In this document: positions 32,314-43,556 of the stretch, one piece after another
Position numbering within the stretch: position 1 is the stretch's first letter
How the letters are laid out: each line of letters starts with the position of its first letter
Assembly (NCBI GenBank): GCA_024291935.2
Contig: CM044309.1
Location: 31,892,001-31,956,000 of the forward strand
Direction: 5' to 3'
Source of the DNA: Okapia johnstoni
Taxonomy: Eukaryota; Chordata; Mammalia; Artiodactyla; Giraffidae
DNA length: 64,000 bases
The notes under the pieces: generated by a model
Seen by the model: the letters and a program-made list of their open reading frames with translations, nothing else
Told to the model about the DNA's origin: nothing
The model's database searches: none
Translations under genes and position numbers: made by a program

Positions 32314-32439
32314 GACTCATTCAGTATTTATTGGCTATCTTCATTGTCTCAAGCCATATTGAAATGCTTTTGGAACTAGTAGGCTCCCTTTGTTTCCAGG
32401 TCTCCACACATTCCCTGCCAAGAATGTCCTTCAAGTCCT

Positions 32440-32825
32440 GCCGCCCCCAGTACCAACCCCCAAATCAACCTCATCACTTCTACCATCTCTACTGCCTCAG
32501 CCATCACCATGTTTGGCTAATTCCTCCAAGCTTAAACCCCACGGCTTTTGGGAAGCCTTTCTTGCCCTCCAAGAATTGGGTGGGTGCAGTCACATGTCAG
32601 CCCGCTCCATGAGAGCACCTGCCACACTGGGGCATGACTGCAGCTTCCCTTGTCGGCCCATCCCCCTCATGCCCTGCTCTACTGCATCTTCCCCCAACCT
32701 ACACTCCCTCACCCATCTCAGCAACAGCCTCTGAGCTTGTTGAGTGCTGGAACTGAGTCTTACTGCCTCTGTTGACTCACTAGCTCCTAACACAATGCCT
32801 GACACATTGTAAGTGCTCTCTATAA
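32440..32825 (+). repeat. L2 LINE 3' region
   Basis: 'cttttgggaagcctttcttg' and 'acacaatgcctgacacattg' with 'taagtgctctctata' follow L2 sense order to its end. Overlapping small frames on both strands are not genes. Confidence 0.65.
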
Positions 32826-32839
32826 AAAAATTTTTGTAT

Positions 32840-33090
32840 AAAAGACTGGGTTCTATGTGCCAAGCACACTACACATAAAGCCCGTATTATGTGATAGCAT
32901 TGACTAAACATTTATTTCCATGATCTCACTGAATTCTCATAATAACCCTCTCAGATAGAGACTATGACTTCGGTTTTACAGAGGGCGGTTCTGAAGCTCT
33001 AGGACAGTAAGTAACATCCTCAAAGTCACCTAGTTAATGGGTAGTTAGAATTAGAAATTAGGTCTCTCTGACTCTAATCCTGCGTTCTGG
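32840..33090 (-). repeat. MIR SINE
   Basis: 'tcactgaattctcataataa' and 'cggttttacagagggcggtt' with 'aaagtcacctagttaatggg' are antisense MIR. Confidence 0.7.
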
Positions 33091-33654
33091 ATGGACCAGT
33101 AGTTGCAACAGAGATTCCAAAGGCGAAATGCAGTTCTAATGAGACACATGGATGATACAAAGGAGTCAGAAATCATCTCTACTTGTGGTTGGTGGGGAAG
33201 ACAGCAGTATCATCATGGGGAAGTAATACACAGGCTTGATCTTGAAGGATAAGTCTGTCTTGGTTTGGATGAGAACAAAGAACAGGGTCAGGAGGTGCAA
33301 AAATTGTGAGTCTTGAGATCCCAGTCTCTTTCTTCAGGGAGTGGCGAGGAGGCTTCTCTTACAGGAGCAGAGGATGCAGGGGAAAAGCAGCCAGTGGTAC
33401 CTGGATTGGACTGTAGGGTGAGGAGCCAGCAAGGGAGAAACTGGCAGGATTGGAGGAGCGACTAATGAATGTCCCCACCTTACTTCTTGGAGACTGAATA
33501 CGAATTCCTAGGGAAAGTGTGGTATTTATCAAACCCTGGAAAAGATGTTAAATTTTGTGTGATGTCAGCTGGGAAATCAGTTGACAAGTTGAGGGAAATG
33601 ATTCCCTCTCTCTACTGCATGAGAAACAGGAATCCAAAGCCTTTTATTTTATTA
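33091..33654. other. Unassigned sequence
   Basis: No named repeat is recognised. The frame opening at 33469 runs into the next SINE and is not a gene. Confidence 0.3.
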
Positions 33655-33866
33655 GTGAAAGTCAGAGTGTTAGTTGCTCAGTCATATCTGACTCTTTGTG
33701 ACCCCATGGACTATAGCCTGCCAGGCTCATCTGTCCATGGAATTCTCCAGGCAAGAATACTGGAGTAGGTTGCCATTCCCTTCTCCAGGGGATCTTCCCG
33801 ACCCAGGGATTGAATCCACGTCTCCTGCATTGCAAGCAGATTCTTTATCAACTGAGCCACTAGCAT
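33655..33866 (-). mobile_element. Bov-tA SINE
   Basis: Antisense copy from 'gtgaaagtcagagtgttagt' to 'caactgagccactagc'. Confidence 0.9.
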
Positions 33867-34022
33867 CTCTTCAAATCACATGCCATAGACAGCAGAGTGG
33901 AGACCTGAAAGTGTGGAAGAGTAATTGCCTCCTCTTTCTTCCCATGTCCTTCCTGAAATGCCTACTGTATTAACTGTTGCTATTGTATTTTTTATTTTTA
34001 TTTATATGCTAGATATTTTTCT

Positions 34023-34240
34023 GGGCTTTCCCTGGTGGCTCAGTAGTAAAGAATTCACCTGCAATGCAGGAGACACAGGAGACTCAGGTTCATCTCTCTG
34101 GATTAGGAAGATCCCCTGGAGGAAGGCATGGCAACCCACTCCAGTTTTCTTGTTGAGAAAATCCCATGGACTGAGGAACCTAGCGGGTTACAATCCAGGA
34201 GTCACAGAGAGTAGGACACAACTGAAGTGACTGAGCATGC
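34023..34240 (+). mobile_element. Bov-tA SINE
   Basis: Sense copy from 'gggctttccctggtggctca' to 'gaagtgactgagcatgcatg'. It forms an inverted pair with the copy 157 bp upstream. Confidence 0.9.
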
Positions 34241-34318
34241 ATGCATGCACACAGATGGTGTATTACACTCTTTCTTTGCTTTGCTTATTTTGTTTAGTCC
34301 TCTCTCATGAAAGATTCT

Positions 34319-34657
34319 TTTTTTGCACTTTTTTTTTGGCTGCATTCAGTCTTCATTGCTGTGTGGGCTTTTTCTAGCTGCAGTGAGCAGGGCATATTCT
34401 TTTGTTGCAGTGCCAGGACTTCTCATTGTGGTGGCTTCTCTTGTGGAACACAGTCTCCAGGGCTTACAGGCTTCAGTAATTGCAGCACATGGGCTCAGTA
34501 GTTGCAGCTCTCAGGCTCTAGAGCACAGGCTCAATAGTTGTGGCATACAGGCTTAGTCGCTATGTGGCATGTGAGATCTTCCTGGACCAGGGATCGAACC
34601 TGTGTCTCCTGCACTGACAGGAGGATTCTTTACCATTGAACCACCAGGGAGACCCCC
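34319..34657 (-). mobile_element. CHR-1 SINE
   Basis: Antisense copy from 'tttttttggctgcattcagt' to 'gaaccaccagggagacccc'. A duplication catgaaagattct / catgaaaggttct lies at 34306-34318 and 34673-34685, with a C-rich filler after the SINE head. Confidence 0.85.
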
Positions 34658-34685
34658 TACCCCACCCCCAGCCATGAAAGGTTCT

Positions 34686-34825
34686 ATTCCTTCCACTTTC
34701 TAGATAAGAAATAGAAGATCAGAGAGGTTAGGTGACTTGTCTAATTCCACGGGTAATAAATAGCAGCCAAAAATTAACCCTTGTATATCTGACATCAATA
34801 GCTAACCATCTTAACCAATATCACA
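34686..34825 (-). repeat. MIR SINE fragment
   Basis: 'gatcagagaggttaggtgac' and 'gctaaccatcttaaccaata' match antisense MIR. The CHR-1 landed at its upstream edge. Confidence 0.65.
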
Positions 34826-34912
34826 GGTTAAAAACATAAGTACCAAACATTCAGTGCCTCCTCTGAGCCAGACACTTTATGTAGATAATGGGTGAGATAT
34901 TTATCTTTCAAA

Positions 34913-34930
34913 TCATTCATTCATTCATTC
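34913..34930. repeat. (TCAT)n simple repeat
   Basis: About four and a half units of TCAT. Confidence 0.85.
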
Positions 34931-35554
34931 TGAAAGGGTAGAAGATTTGTCTAAAATGTGCAGGCTGTATTCTCTGCAGCAGTTCCTTCTCTTCGTTGTC
35001 GGCTATCTCATTTTCTAATTCCACATTTAGGAGGCATGAGATACGTTGATGATGTTTCTCAGTTATTAGAAATTCTCTTTTAGGATCTTCAAGTCCACAG
35101 TGAGAGTCTATGAGAACAACTCCATGCAAGAGCTTTAAAAAATAATTGTGTGGTGCCAGTGTACTCTCAGTCTCCTTTTAATGAGAAATGGACAGGTTAT
35201 TACGCTATTACATGGTACATCCTATTCTTGGAAGCCATCTTAAGCTGTTCAGGATAATGTATCTCTACACTGCATCGACCTCTTTGTTCCATAGACGCTA
35301 TTTTTTAGAGTTTTATGAACAGCAAATGGCTCCTTAGGAGACCATTGTAATCGCTCAATCTGGATTTTCCAGCAGTCTTGGTGTAAGGATGATAGAATGC
35401 CCAGGGGGCAGTGCCAATTTGAGAAGGATGATTAACTCCAGATTTCTCCCATCCTGGGGACATTGTGAATGGCTAGATCAAGGTCTGATGTGTTCCAGAT
35501 GATGTGCGAGGATGTACAAACATGCCGGCTTTCATTATAACAAAGACTGGGAAC
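34931..35554. other. Unassigned, with a 70-codon minus-strand frame
   Basis: An open minus-strand frame (35129-34917) encodes a charged peptide containing ENEIADNEEKELLQRIQ. An acceptor-like 'ttgttctcatag' precedes it on that strand. No repeat is recognised. I do not claim a gene. Confidence 0.25.
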
Positions 35555-36610
35555 ACAGGAGTGCATTATTCATTCGTATTTGGCAATTGCTTATTCTGGA
35601 TCAGGCACTGTTCGAGGTGCTGAGAATACAAAGTCTCCAACCTCGAGGAGTTTATATCTTCTGAGAGAAGGCAAGCAGCAAGTAAATGAATAGTTTCGTT
35701 CGAATCAGGAAAAATACAGCAAGATCAGGAAATAAGGAGTGTTATGGGTGAAACACCCTATTTTATGTAGAATGAGCAGACACAGGCCTCCCTAAGGTTC
35801 CATCTCAGCAGAGACCTGGCAGAAGTGACGGAGTAAGACTTGTGGATGTCCGGAGAGGAGTGTCTCAGGCAACATGGCAAGGTCCCTGGAACAGGCATAC
35901 GTTTAAGGTGGAGGAGTATGGATGCCCTTGTGGCTGGAACAAAGTGAGTAAGGGAGAGAGTGATGATAGATGTCATCAGGAAGAAGCAGGTGGAAGGCAG
36001 AGGAAGGCTGGGGTACAGACCATCAAGACTCACATAAACCTTACTAAAGAATTTAGATTTTCTGCTGTGTAAATTGAGAAACCACTGCAATGGTTTGAGC
36101 AGAGGAGTGACATAATCTGGCTCACCTTTTAAAGTCTCCGTCTCCCTTTAAAATAAATGTAGAGGGAAAAGTAGAAGGAGCAAAGCTATAGGTAGGAGGC
36201 TGTGTTAGTCCAGGCAAGAGATGCTGCTGCTTGGAACAGGGTTGTTATGGCAGAGAAGGTGAATGGGGATCTGTTTCTGTATATTTAGGAAGGAGAATTA
36301 ACTGAATTTGCTGATAGATTGAAAGCGAGAAAAAAAGAGAAGAATCAAGATTTTTATTCCTGTACACTGACAAGAGTGGAGGTATTACTTAGTGAGATTT
36401 CAGAAGAAATAGACTGGGGATATGGGGGAATTATCTGTGTTTGGGATGTGTTCAGTGTGAGATGCTTGGTTGACATCCATGTGAAGTTGTAGAGGAGGCA
36501 TTTAGGTAGTAATTTTGAAGGTCAAGGGACAGATATGGGCTGAAAGATTAAATTTTGGAGTCATGAGCTTGTAGTTAACCCATGAGTCTAGATGAAATCA
36601 TGTAGGCAAG
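35555..36610 (-). repeat. Long L2 LINE segment, about 1 kb
   Basis: 'ggatcaggcactgttcgagg', 'cctcgaggagtttatatctt', 'gaggagtgacataatctggc', 'agtccaggcaagagatgctg' and 'tgttcagtgtgagatgcttg' follow antisense L2 order over its full span. Frames within (35758-36090 minus, 35842-36072 plus) are incidental. Confidence 0.75.
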
Positions 36611-37046
36611 TGTTGGCAGGAAAATAAGTTTTTGTGTGTTCTCTTCAAAGGGCTCAGTTATTTTATCAACTTGGTATAAAATTTCACACATGTTGTGTTT
36701 ATCCCATCCCTTCAGAGGGCGCAACGCTTTCAGGCTCTTCCTCAAGGGATTTCAGGTTAAGTACCTCTTAAACTGACAGCAGTTTTTGTTTCTAAAGTTC
36801 TTAGAGACTTAACAGGAAACAGCCAAGCAGATAGTGTGCCCAGTAGTGTAACGCAGCAGTTCTGAGGGGCTTTTCTGCGCTGTTATGAAATGTCAGTGTG
36901 GCCGAACCACACAGTCGTCAGAATGCCCATTCCTCTAAAGTATCTACCAGTGTCACAAGTGTGTTTCTGAGTTCTTTTCAATGGTAATGGTAGCTACTGG
37001 TCAAGGTCCCAGAGCCATGTTGCCTTTTAATGTGTGACTTCATCCT
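36611..37046. other. Unassigned, comparatively CpG-retaining
   Basis: Several CpGs survive within ~200 bp ('ggcgcaacgctttc', 'gtaacgcagcag', 'ctgcgctg', 'ggccgaac', 'cagtcgtc') while the rest of the window is CpG-poor. No repeat is recognised. Confidence 0.4.
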
Positions 37047-37060
37047 AAATGCATATTTAG

Positions 37061-37288
37061 TGTGTATGTGTGCATGTTCAGTTGTTTAGTCGTGTCTGAC
37101 TCCTTATGACCCCATGGACTGTAGCCCACCAGGCTTCTCTGTCCACAGGATTATCCTGGCAAGAATACTGGAGTGGGGTACTATTTCCTCCTCCAGGGGA
37201 TCTTCCTGACCCAGGGATTGAATTGTCATCTCATGAGGCTCCTGCGTTGGCAGATGGATTCTTTACTATTGAGCCACCTGGGAAGCCC
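37061..37288 (-). mobile_element. Bov-tA SINE
   Basis: Antisense copy with a GT-rich tail at its left end, through 'gttgtttagtcgtgtctgac' to 'gccacctgggaagccc'. The duplication aaatgcatatttag / aaatgtatatttgg is at 37047-37060 and 37289-37302. A further 'aaatgtatatttag' follows at 37313. Confidence 0.9.
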
Positions 37289-37302
37289 AAATGTATATTT
37301 GG

Positions 37303-37899
37303 AATGTATATTAAATGTATATTTAGCAGCAGCTTGAAAAGAGGAGAGCTGAGGATTCTCTAGTTAGGGGCATCCGCTGGTGTCTCATACTAGGGAAGTC
37401 AAGCAAAGGAATGCAGAGGAAATCACACCCCTGGAAGTGAATGGTAGATAAATACCTATTTCACTGTAACTATTTTACATGAAGAAAAGTTGCTGTAGTG
37501 ATTCTGAAAGGGAGCATACAAACTATTTCTCCACGAAGTCCCATATGTGAACTCTATTATGACATGGATGAGATTCAGATAGTTTTTATTTTTTGATTCA
37601 GAGTGTTTGTATCAGGAGGATGGGGAGATACAGAGAAAGTTGTATCTACTGGGATGGAGAAGGTCCATGCAGTGCCAAGAGCTGCCAAAGGTTGAGGAAG
37701 GTCTAGCCAGGCAGGCATATAAGGGCTGGTGGACAAATAATGATTGATCAATGGTCATGCAGTTAATGGATGGCATCACATCACAGAGGTGCTCTGACTA
37801 CACCAAAGCCTGGAAATGGAGGCATCAGAAGAACAAAACTAGCAGAAATCAAAACTGGGAGGTCTAACCGTTCGTAGCATTTAAGTAACTAGCCATAAT
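37303..37899. other. Unassigned sequence
   Basis: No gene recognised. Confidence 0.3.
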
Positions 37900-38500
37900 C
37901 CTGGGCCTGAGCCAGGAATCCAGTTTTAGGACATGAGGAATGGAGACCCCTGGGCATCAGCACGAGCCCCAGAAGGACTATTTGATGTGGGCCTTATATT
38001 TACTTGGAATCTCAAATTTAGAATTTTGACTTTATCTCCCAAATCAGAGTTACAGCAGGAAATAGATGGAGCTCTCAAACTGGACCTTTTAGGGGGAGCA
38101 TGATGAAAGGACTGTTACCAAACTGTTGGCTACATGTAGAGAAGCCACGAGAGGCACAGTGCCGTGCCTTGGAGCCAGTAGCAGCAGGGAGCCGTTACCA
38201 CCCCTAGATCTGAAGGGACGGAGCAGGAATTGTAATCAAAACTTGGAGACGGAGAGGCTGTGTGGACCAGGCAACTTGATATGCGCTATAGGTTGAGGGA
38301 GGCAGCCAGCCCAGGGTAACCCAGCAGAGTGGGGGCTGAGGGCATGTATTTCTAGCCCCACCTCATCATCCCTCCAATCCCTGCTACTTCTACTCTTGGG
38401 CAAATCCAACAGGAAGCCAAGGGCAAGGGAGCATGTTGCGCTGTCCATACAAGCCAGCTTCAGCACAGAGCAGGATGGAGGGATGAAGAGTAAATCTGCA
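37900..38500 (-). repeat. Old interspersed repeat, family unassigned
   Basis: 'gcagggagccgttaccaccc' and 'gggaagccaagggcaaggga'-type blocks resemble a recurrent mammalian repeat on the minus strand, but I cannot name it. The frames at 38236-38466 and 38396-38602 lie in it. Confidence 0.4.
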
Positions 38501-38520
38501 GGGACTAAGAAACATCATCC

Positions 38521-38685
38521 AGGGACTTTCCTGCTGGTCCAGTGGATGACTCTGAGCTCCCAATTCAGGGGGCCCAGGTTCGATCCCTGGTCAGGGAATT
38601 AGACCTCACATGCAGCAACCAAGAGTTCACATGCTGCAACTAAGACCTAGCTCAGCCTAATTAATTAATTAAAAACAAAAAGAAA
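38521..38685 (+). mobile_element. CHR-2 SINE
   Basis: Sense copy from 'agggactttcctgctggtcc' through 'gttcgatccctggtcaggga' to an A-rich tail. The duplication aagaaacatcatcc / aagaaacctcaccc is at 38507-38520 and 38686-38699. Confidence 0.87.
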
Positions 38686-38909
38686 AAGAAACCTCACCCT
38701 ACACATCTCCTGATGAGGACACATACAGGTACCATGGATTAGACTCTAGAGTCATTTGTTATATCATTTTATATCTGAGTCCTATTCCTGCTACTTTCTT
38801 GTAATGTATTTTGAATTGATTTTAGAAATTAACTCAATAATTTGCTTGTGACTAACGCAATACTGTTGTGTTGAACTTTTCACATGTTAAAAGCATTAGT
38901 TTGTTCAAG

Positions 38910-39033
38910 CCCCAAGAATACTGGAATGGGTAGCCTTTCCCTTCTCCAGAAGATCTTCCCGACCCAGGGACTGAACCCAGATCTCCCACATTGCGGGCAG
39001 ATTCTTTACCATCTGAGCCACCAAGGAAGCCCC
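38910..39033 (-). mobile_element. Bov-tA half unit
   Basis: A ~124-bp antisense piece from 'ccccaagaatactggaatgg' to 'gagccaccaaggaagcccc'. The SINE 3' end is absent. Confidence 0.85.
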
Positions 39034-39744
39034 TTTATAGAATAGCATAGCTTTAAAACTTTTTTCTAGAATTTTGTGTGTGTGCCCATGTCTGCACATG
39101 TATTTGCATGACTGTATTACTTTTTAAATATGTGGAAGCCTCCATATTTCTTAAGCATAAAGACAATGCTGGGTCCCAGCCTCAGAGAGACTGGCTTTCT
39201 GATCAGGTTTCTAAGCGGATGATCAGATGCATAAGAACAAAGGTGGGAATCATGTGTCAAGGCAGAGGTGAAAGAAAGGGGTCTTGGTCAGAAGGCCGCA
39301 TATCAGAAATGAGACAGAGGACCAAAACTAGGCTAGATTAAGCTGACTCAGAGTTTATTATTGAGTCCTGAAATGGGACTCTTTAAATACTCTCTCATGA
39401 AGGATCAGATTGTTCATAGAGCCTGGAGAGTAGAACTGAGTCTTCAGGAGGGGACTAAGTACAGGTTAGAGAAAGGATAAGGACTCAGAAAATGAAGTAA
39501 GTGCTTGTAGAAGTTATTCACGCTACTGCCCTTTTCCCCCACGGGTAACTGCTTCTAGCTGATGCTCACCTGTGCATACAGTGATATTCCGATAGGAGAA
39601 GAATCAGATTTTTCTTAATGGCATGCTAGTTTACTTAGCTTGCCTCCAGAATTACAACCTTCTAGAACAAAGAAATAAATTACATATGGAGTGAGGCTGG
39701 TAGAATCTTTTTTATTTAATAGCAGAGATTTCTAATTTTTTAAG
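39034..39744. other. Unassigned sequence, no gene recognised
   Basis: The 87-codon frame at 39078-39341 has no domain or splice support. Confidence 0.3.
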
Positions 39745-39929
39745 ATTTATTTTTTATGTAGACCATTTTAAAAGTCTTTATTGAAATCATTACACTATTG
39801 TTTCTGCCTTAAGTTTCCGGTTTTCTGTCGGAGAGGCATGTGGGATCTCAGCTCCTTGACCAGGGATTGAACCAGCATCTGCTGCATTGGAAAGTGAAGT
39901 TTTAACCATTAGACCACCAGAAAGTCTCA
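39745..39929 (-). mobile_element. CHR-type SINE
   Basis: Antisense: 'tttaaaagtctttattgaaa', 'gaggcatgtgggatctcagc', then the tRNA-like head 'aaccattagaccaccagaaa'. Confidence 0.75.
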
Positions 39930-41097
39930 GAAACTGAACTTTCTAATACAGTGATTTCCCAAAACTTCAAATAATTTTCAAAGTATGGAGGCTGAATTCC
40001 TTTGTAAGGCCTTCTGTGATATCTTTAACTTTCAGCTTAATTTAATGAAGACAGCTATGATTTTAAAACAGTACGTAATGGTAGGTACACAGAAATATTA
40101 TGGATTTTTTTCATAAGTTCTTTTGCATGATACTGGCAGGGAACAGTAGAATAAGTTAAATTTTTTTTCCTTGAATTTGTACCATATGGTAATTGCCTTA
40201 ATTTGGACTACAGTGCTATTGCTTGGTAAAGTGCTTAATTTTACTAGAATTAAATCTTGTTATTTTTTTTAACCTCCACAGTTGGTATAACTGTTGAGAT
40301 TCTAACTCTAAATAATAATTGGCAATGATTTAATTTTAAACTGAAATATTATAAAATTAAAATACTCCTTAGTACACAATTATATTGTGAAAGATACAAA
40401 AACAATGTTCTTACACTTTCAGTAAAATATGTCCAGAATGCTAATTTTATTAATTTATATGAGCTTTATGGAGTGTGTAGGCTGTTTCTGCACTGAGAAA
40501 TTTAAAGAACAAATTTAGATAACTATCATTAATTGCTTAATTTTTTTTTTTTTTTTTTACCATAGATAGACAATTGAGGTTAAAATGAGGCTTTGATGAG
40601 AATAAGTATCTCAGTTTTTAACTTTGTGAATGTAGACAAAACATACTTTGAGTGTTTTACTAAATTTATTTCTCAATTAACCATTCCATTTTTAAGAAAA
40701 CAAATATATTAACATAAGCAAAAAGAAGAAAATAAAAATCATCTATGACCTCAGAATCTAGGGATAATAACCAGAAGTGTGTAGGTAAGTAATAGTTTAT
40801 AGTTTTTAATGTGAAATATACAAAAAAAAATTCTTCTAGAGATTTTCAAAAAAATATGACCATCCTTGTATAAGTTTTTAATAGAGAGTAATTTAATTAT
40901 GACCATTTGTGTATCTCTCAGTGGCTGTGGCTTAAATTAAAAGTTTTATTTTAGCTTGATTCTGATTTCTGATATTTCAATGATTTATTTAAACAAAATT
41001 TATTTAAAGTAGATTCCTTGATTTTTTTTTTAAATCTCCAATTAACTGTAATTAACTTCTGGATCACCAGGGTAGAAACAGACTTTAAAAGTTATCA
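39930..41097. other. AT-rich, no recognised gene or young insertion
   Basis: Homopolymer T run at about 40542-40558. No SINE, LINE or exon is recognised across about 1.2 kb. Confidence 0.4.
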
Positions 41098-41150
41098 ACT
41101 AACACAATATTGTAAAGCAACTATACACCAGTTAAAAAGAAAATAATAAT
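41098..41150 (+). mobile_element. L1 3' terminal fragment
   Basis: 'acacaatattgtaaagcaac' and 'tatacaccagttaaaaag' are the end of an artiodactyl L1 3' UTR; only about 50 bp is present. Confidence 0.6.
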
Positions 41151-41215
41151 GACCCTAGTTTTAACCCTTTTAACTAGCCACCTCCTTCCAGTACAATATT
41201 TGACTTTTTCGTGGC

Positions 41216-41245
41216 AAAAAAAAAAAAAATTTTTTTTTTTTTTTT
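41216..41245. repeat. A14/T16 perfect inverted homopolymer
   Basis: Fourteen A directly followed by sixteen T, a self-complementary A/T block. Confidence 0.9.
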
Positions 41246-42364
41246 GAAGTAATTCAGTTGACTTCTGCTTCCGAGTCAGACCTCTTCTTCAAGCCTAGAC
41301 TTGATTGTTTTTTATTAACAAAAGACTCACTTCTTTTACAGGATTTTCCATCTTGGAATAATTTTGCCTGCTTGCAAATATTTCTTTCTGTTGTTTTACA
41401 ACCTATCTGTATTTGGTCTCTAGCCTTCAGAAGCATCGGAGAAAGTCTAATACTTCTTCTCCATGACAGCAGCCCAAGCACAAAATTAAACACAGCTATA
41501 AATTCCCCTGTCCGCTCGGCTTCTTTCCCCGTGTTTCCTCTTCTTTAGCGTCAGTGCTGTACATTCCCTGAGGTCCTGTTCATATTTCAGTTTCAAAATA
41601 CCTAGCAAACTATCTGGGGAACAGCAGATAACCTCACTCCATTATTATAGAAATTTACCAAGTTCATTGAGGAGTATTATTTAAGTTAGGTACATATTTG
41701 TCATGAAAAAGAGTTATAATACATAATTTTTTCCTCGAGAGATAAAATTCATTGAATTGCTATGTTGAAATTGGGCCATGTAACTTCCAATATTTATCTT
41801 TTAGTAATGTTTTATTGGGCTATTAAAACTCATATTTAATTCAATAAAATTGCATTTTTTTAAAGGCCTACTTAGATTCATTTGATATATTTATGGGCCA
41901 CCAGACATTGGACATGGGATAATCTTGAAATTCTTAGCTCCTTAACTATCCCAGCACATTACTAATGCAATAAATAATTTCACAAGTTATCTGGTAGCTA
42001 GATATGGCTCTTTGAATACACTGCATTTAAAAGCAAAAAGCTCCAAATCTACATACCTAATTATACTGCATGATCATTTCTATCCCTAATTCCTTAATCA
42101 AAACAGTCATTAGCAATGCAAATAATAAAGGAAATTGGATTGTGAAGGAAATAAAGATTAGTGATTCTAAGGTCAGATAGCTGGTTTTAGCAAGTCAGAT
42201 TGAAATTGGGCTCTGTTTTATTATTCAAATAAATAATGCAACTACCTTGTTGTAAACCTTTTCAGTTTTAAGCACTAGGTATTTGTTTTCTTTGATGCAA
42301 GTTTTGCATGTCTTAAAAAACAAAATTCATTTGAGTACATTTTAAAGATCTTGTATTCAATGAT
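41246..42364. other. AT-rich, no recognised repeat
   Basis: Overlapping open frames on both strands at 41254-41548. The minus-strand one encodes a basic, serine-rich peptide ending KKRSDSEAEVN. I see no splice pair good enough to call an exon. Confidence 0.3.
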
Positions 42365-43050
42365 TCATGAATCAGGAAGCATCTAATCTAGCAGATAGAA
42401 AGGGGGAGCTCCAAGGAGCTGTACGTAATGAAAGACTTATCTAGGCAGAAGGGAGCAAAATGAAGAGTTTATACTAGACAAAAAAGTGGGTTGGTTATTG
42501 CAGGGTCACTTTTCTTTAGGGGATGACAGATGTCTATTAGGCAGATTATCTGACCAGTGCTGATCAGGTGATTCCTGATTGACTGGCTTAGGATTCCATT
42601 TCTGGTATATGGAATCTAGAAAGATGGTGCCGAAGAATTTATTTGCAAGGCTGCAATGGAGAAACAAACATAGAGAACAGACTTACGGACACGGGGAGAG
42701 GGGAAGAGAGGGTGAGATGTATGGAGAGAGTAACATGGAAACTTTACCATATGTAAAATAGATATGCAATGGGAATTTGCTGTATGTCTCAGGGAACTCA
42801 AACAGGGGCTCTGTATCAACCTAGAGGGGTGGAATGGGGAGGGAGATGGAAGGGAGGTTAAAGAGGGAGGGGACGTATGTATACCTATGACTGACTCATG
42901 TTGAGGTTTGGCAGAAAACAACAAAATTCTGTAAAGTAATTATCCTTCAATAAAAAAAAAAATTCCACTTCTGGGAGAGCTGAAACTATAATGAAATCTA
43001 GATTTGGTGATGTGGGGCTTAGCATAAGTGACTGCATTTGGGGCCTGTTG
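42365..43050 (+). repeat. Old LTR-type repeat, split by an L1
   Basis: 'gggggagctccaaggagctg', 'gttattgcagggtcactttt' and 'ggtgattcctgattgactgg' precede the L1; 'gggagagctgaaactataat' follows it. These read as consecutive blocks of one old LTR that I cannot name with confidence. Confidence 0.5.
42606..42961 (+). mobile_element. Young L1 3' end
   Basis: Cattle-type L1 3' UTR: 'agaaagatggtgccgaagaa', 'ggagagagtaacatggaaac', 'gggctctgtatcaacctaga' and 'tgttgaggtttggcagaaaa' with an A-tail. The duplication attccatttctgg / attccacttctgg is at 42593-42605 and 42962-42974. Confidence 0.9.
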
Positions 43051-43304
43051 TCTTGTTTATAATGCATGAAATCCATGGGTATCTAAGGGATTAAACTATT
43101 ATGCATTTTAACAGAATGACTCACCCCAAGTCAGGGCACTGCTTTTTGAGTTGTCATTGTTAAATTGGTTTTAGGTCGATTCAGAAAGGTATTTCTCTTT
43201 CGGTTGGTTGTCTGGCTGGAGTCCCTGGAGTTCAAGAATTTTAACTATTCAACCTTCTGTGATGTTCAGACAGGTCAAAGGTGGCTCATTTGTAAGGTGG
43301 CCTA

Positions 43305-43556
43305 CCCCCACTCCAGTACTCTTGCCTGGCAAATTCCATGGACAGAGGAGCCTGGTAGGCTGCAGTCCATGGGGTCGCTAAGAGTCGGACACAACTGAGC
43401 TAATTCACTTTCACTTTTCACTTTCATGCATTGGAGAAGGAAATGGCAACCCACTCCAGTGTTCTTGCCTGGAGAATCCCAGGGACGGGGGAGCCTGGTG
43501 GGCTGCCGTCTATGGGGTCGCACAGAGTAGGACACGACTGAAGCGACTTAGCAGCA
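43305..43556 (+). mobile_element. Bov-A2 SINE (dimer)
   Basis: Two tandem Bov-A units: 'ccccactccagtactcttgc' and 'ggaaatggcaacccactcca', joined by 'ttcactttcacttttcactt' and ending 'gaagcgacttagcagca'. Confidence 0.92.

Noticed and set aside
35758..36090. 110-codon minus-strand and 76-codon plus-strand frames
   Set aside because: Both lie inside a long L2 LINE segment.
41254..41548. Overlapping open frames on both strands as an exon
   Set aside because: No convincing acceptor and donor pair surrounds either frame.
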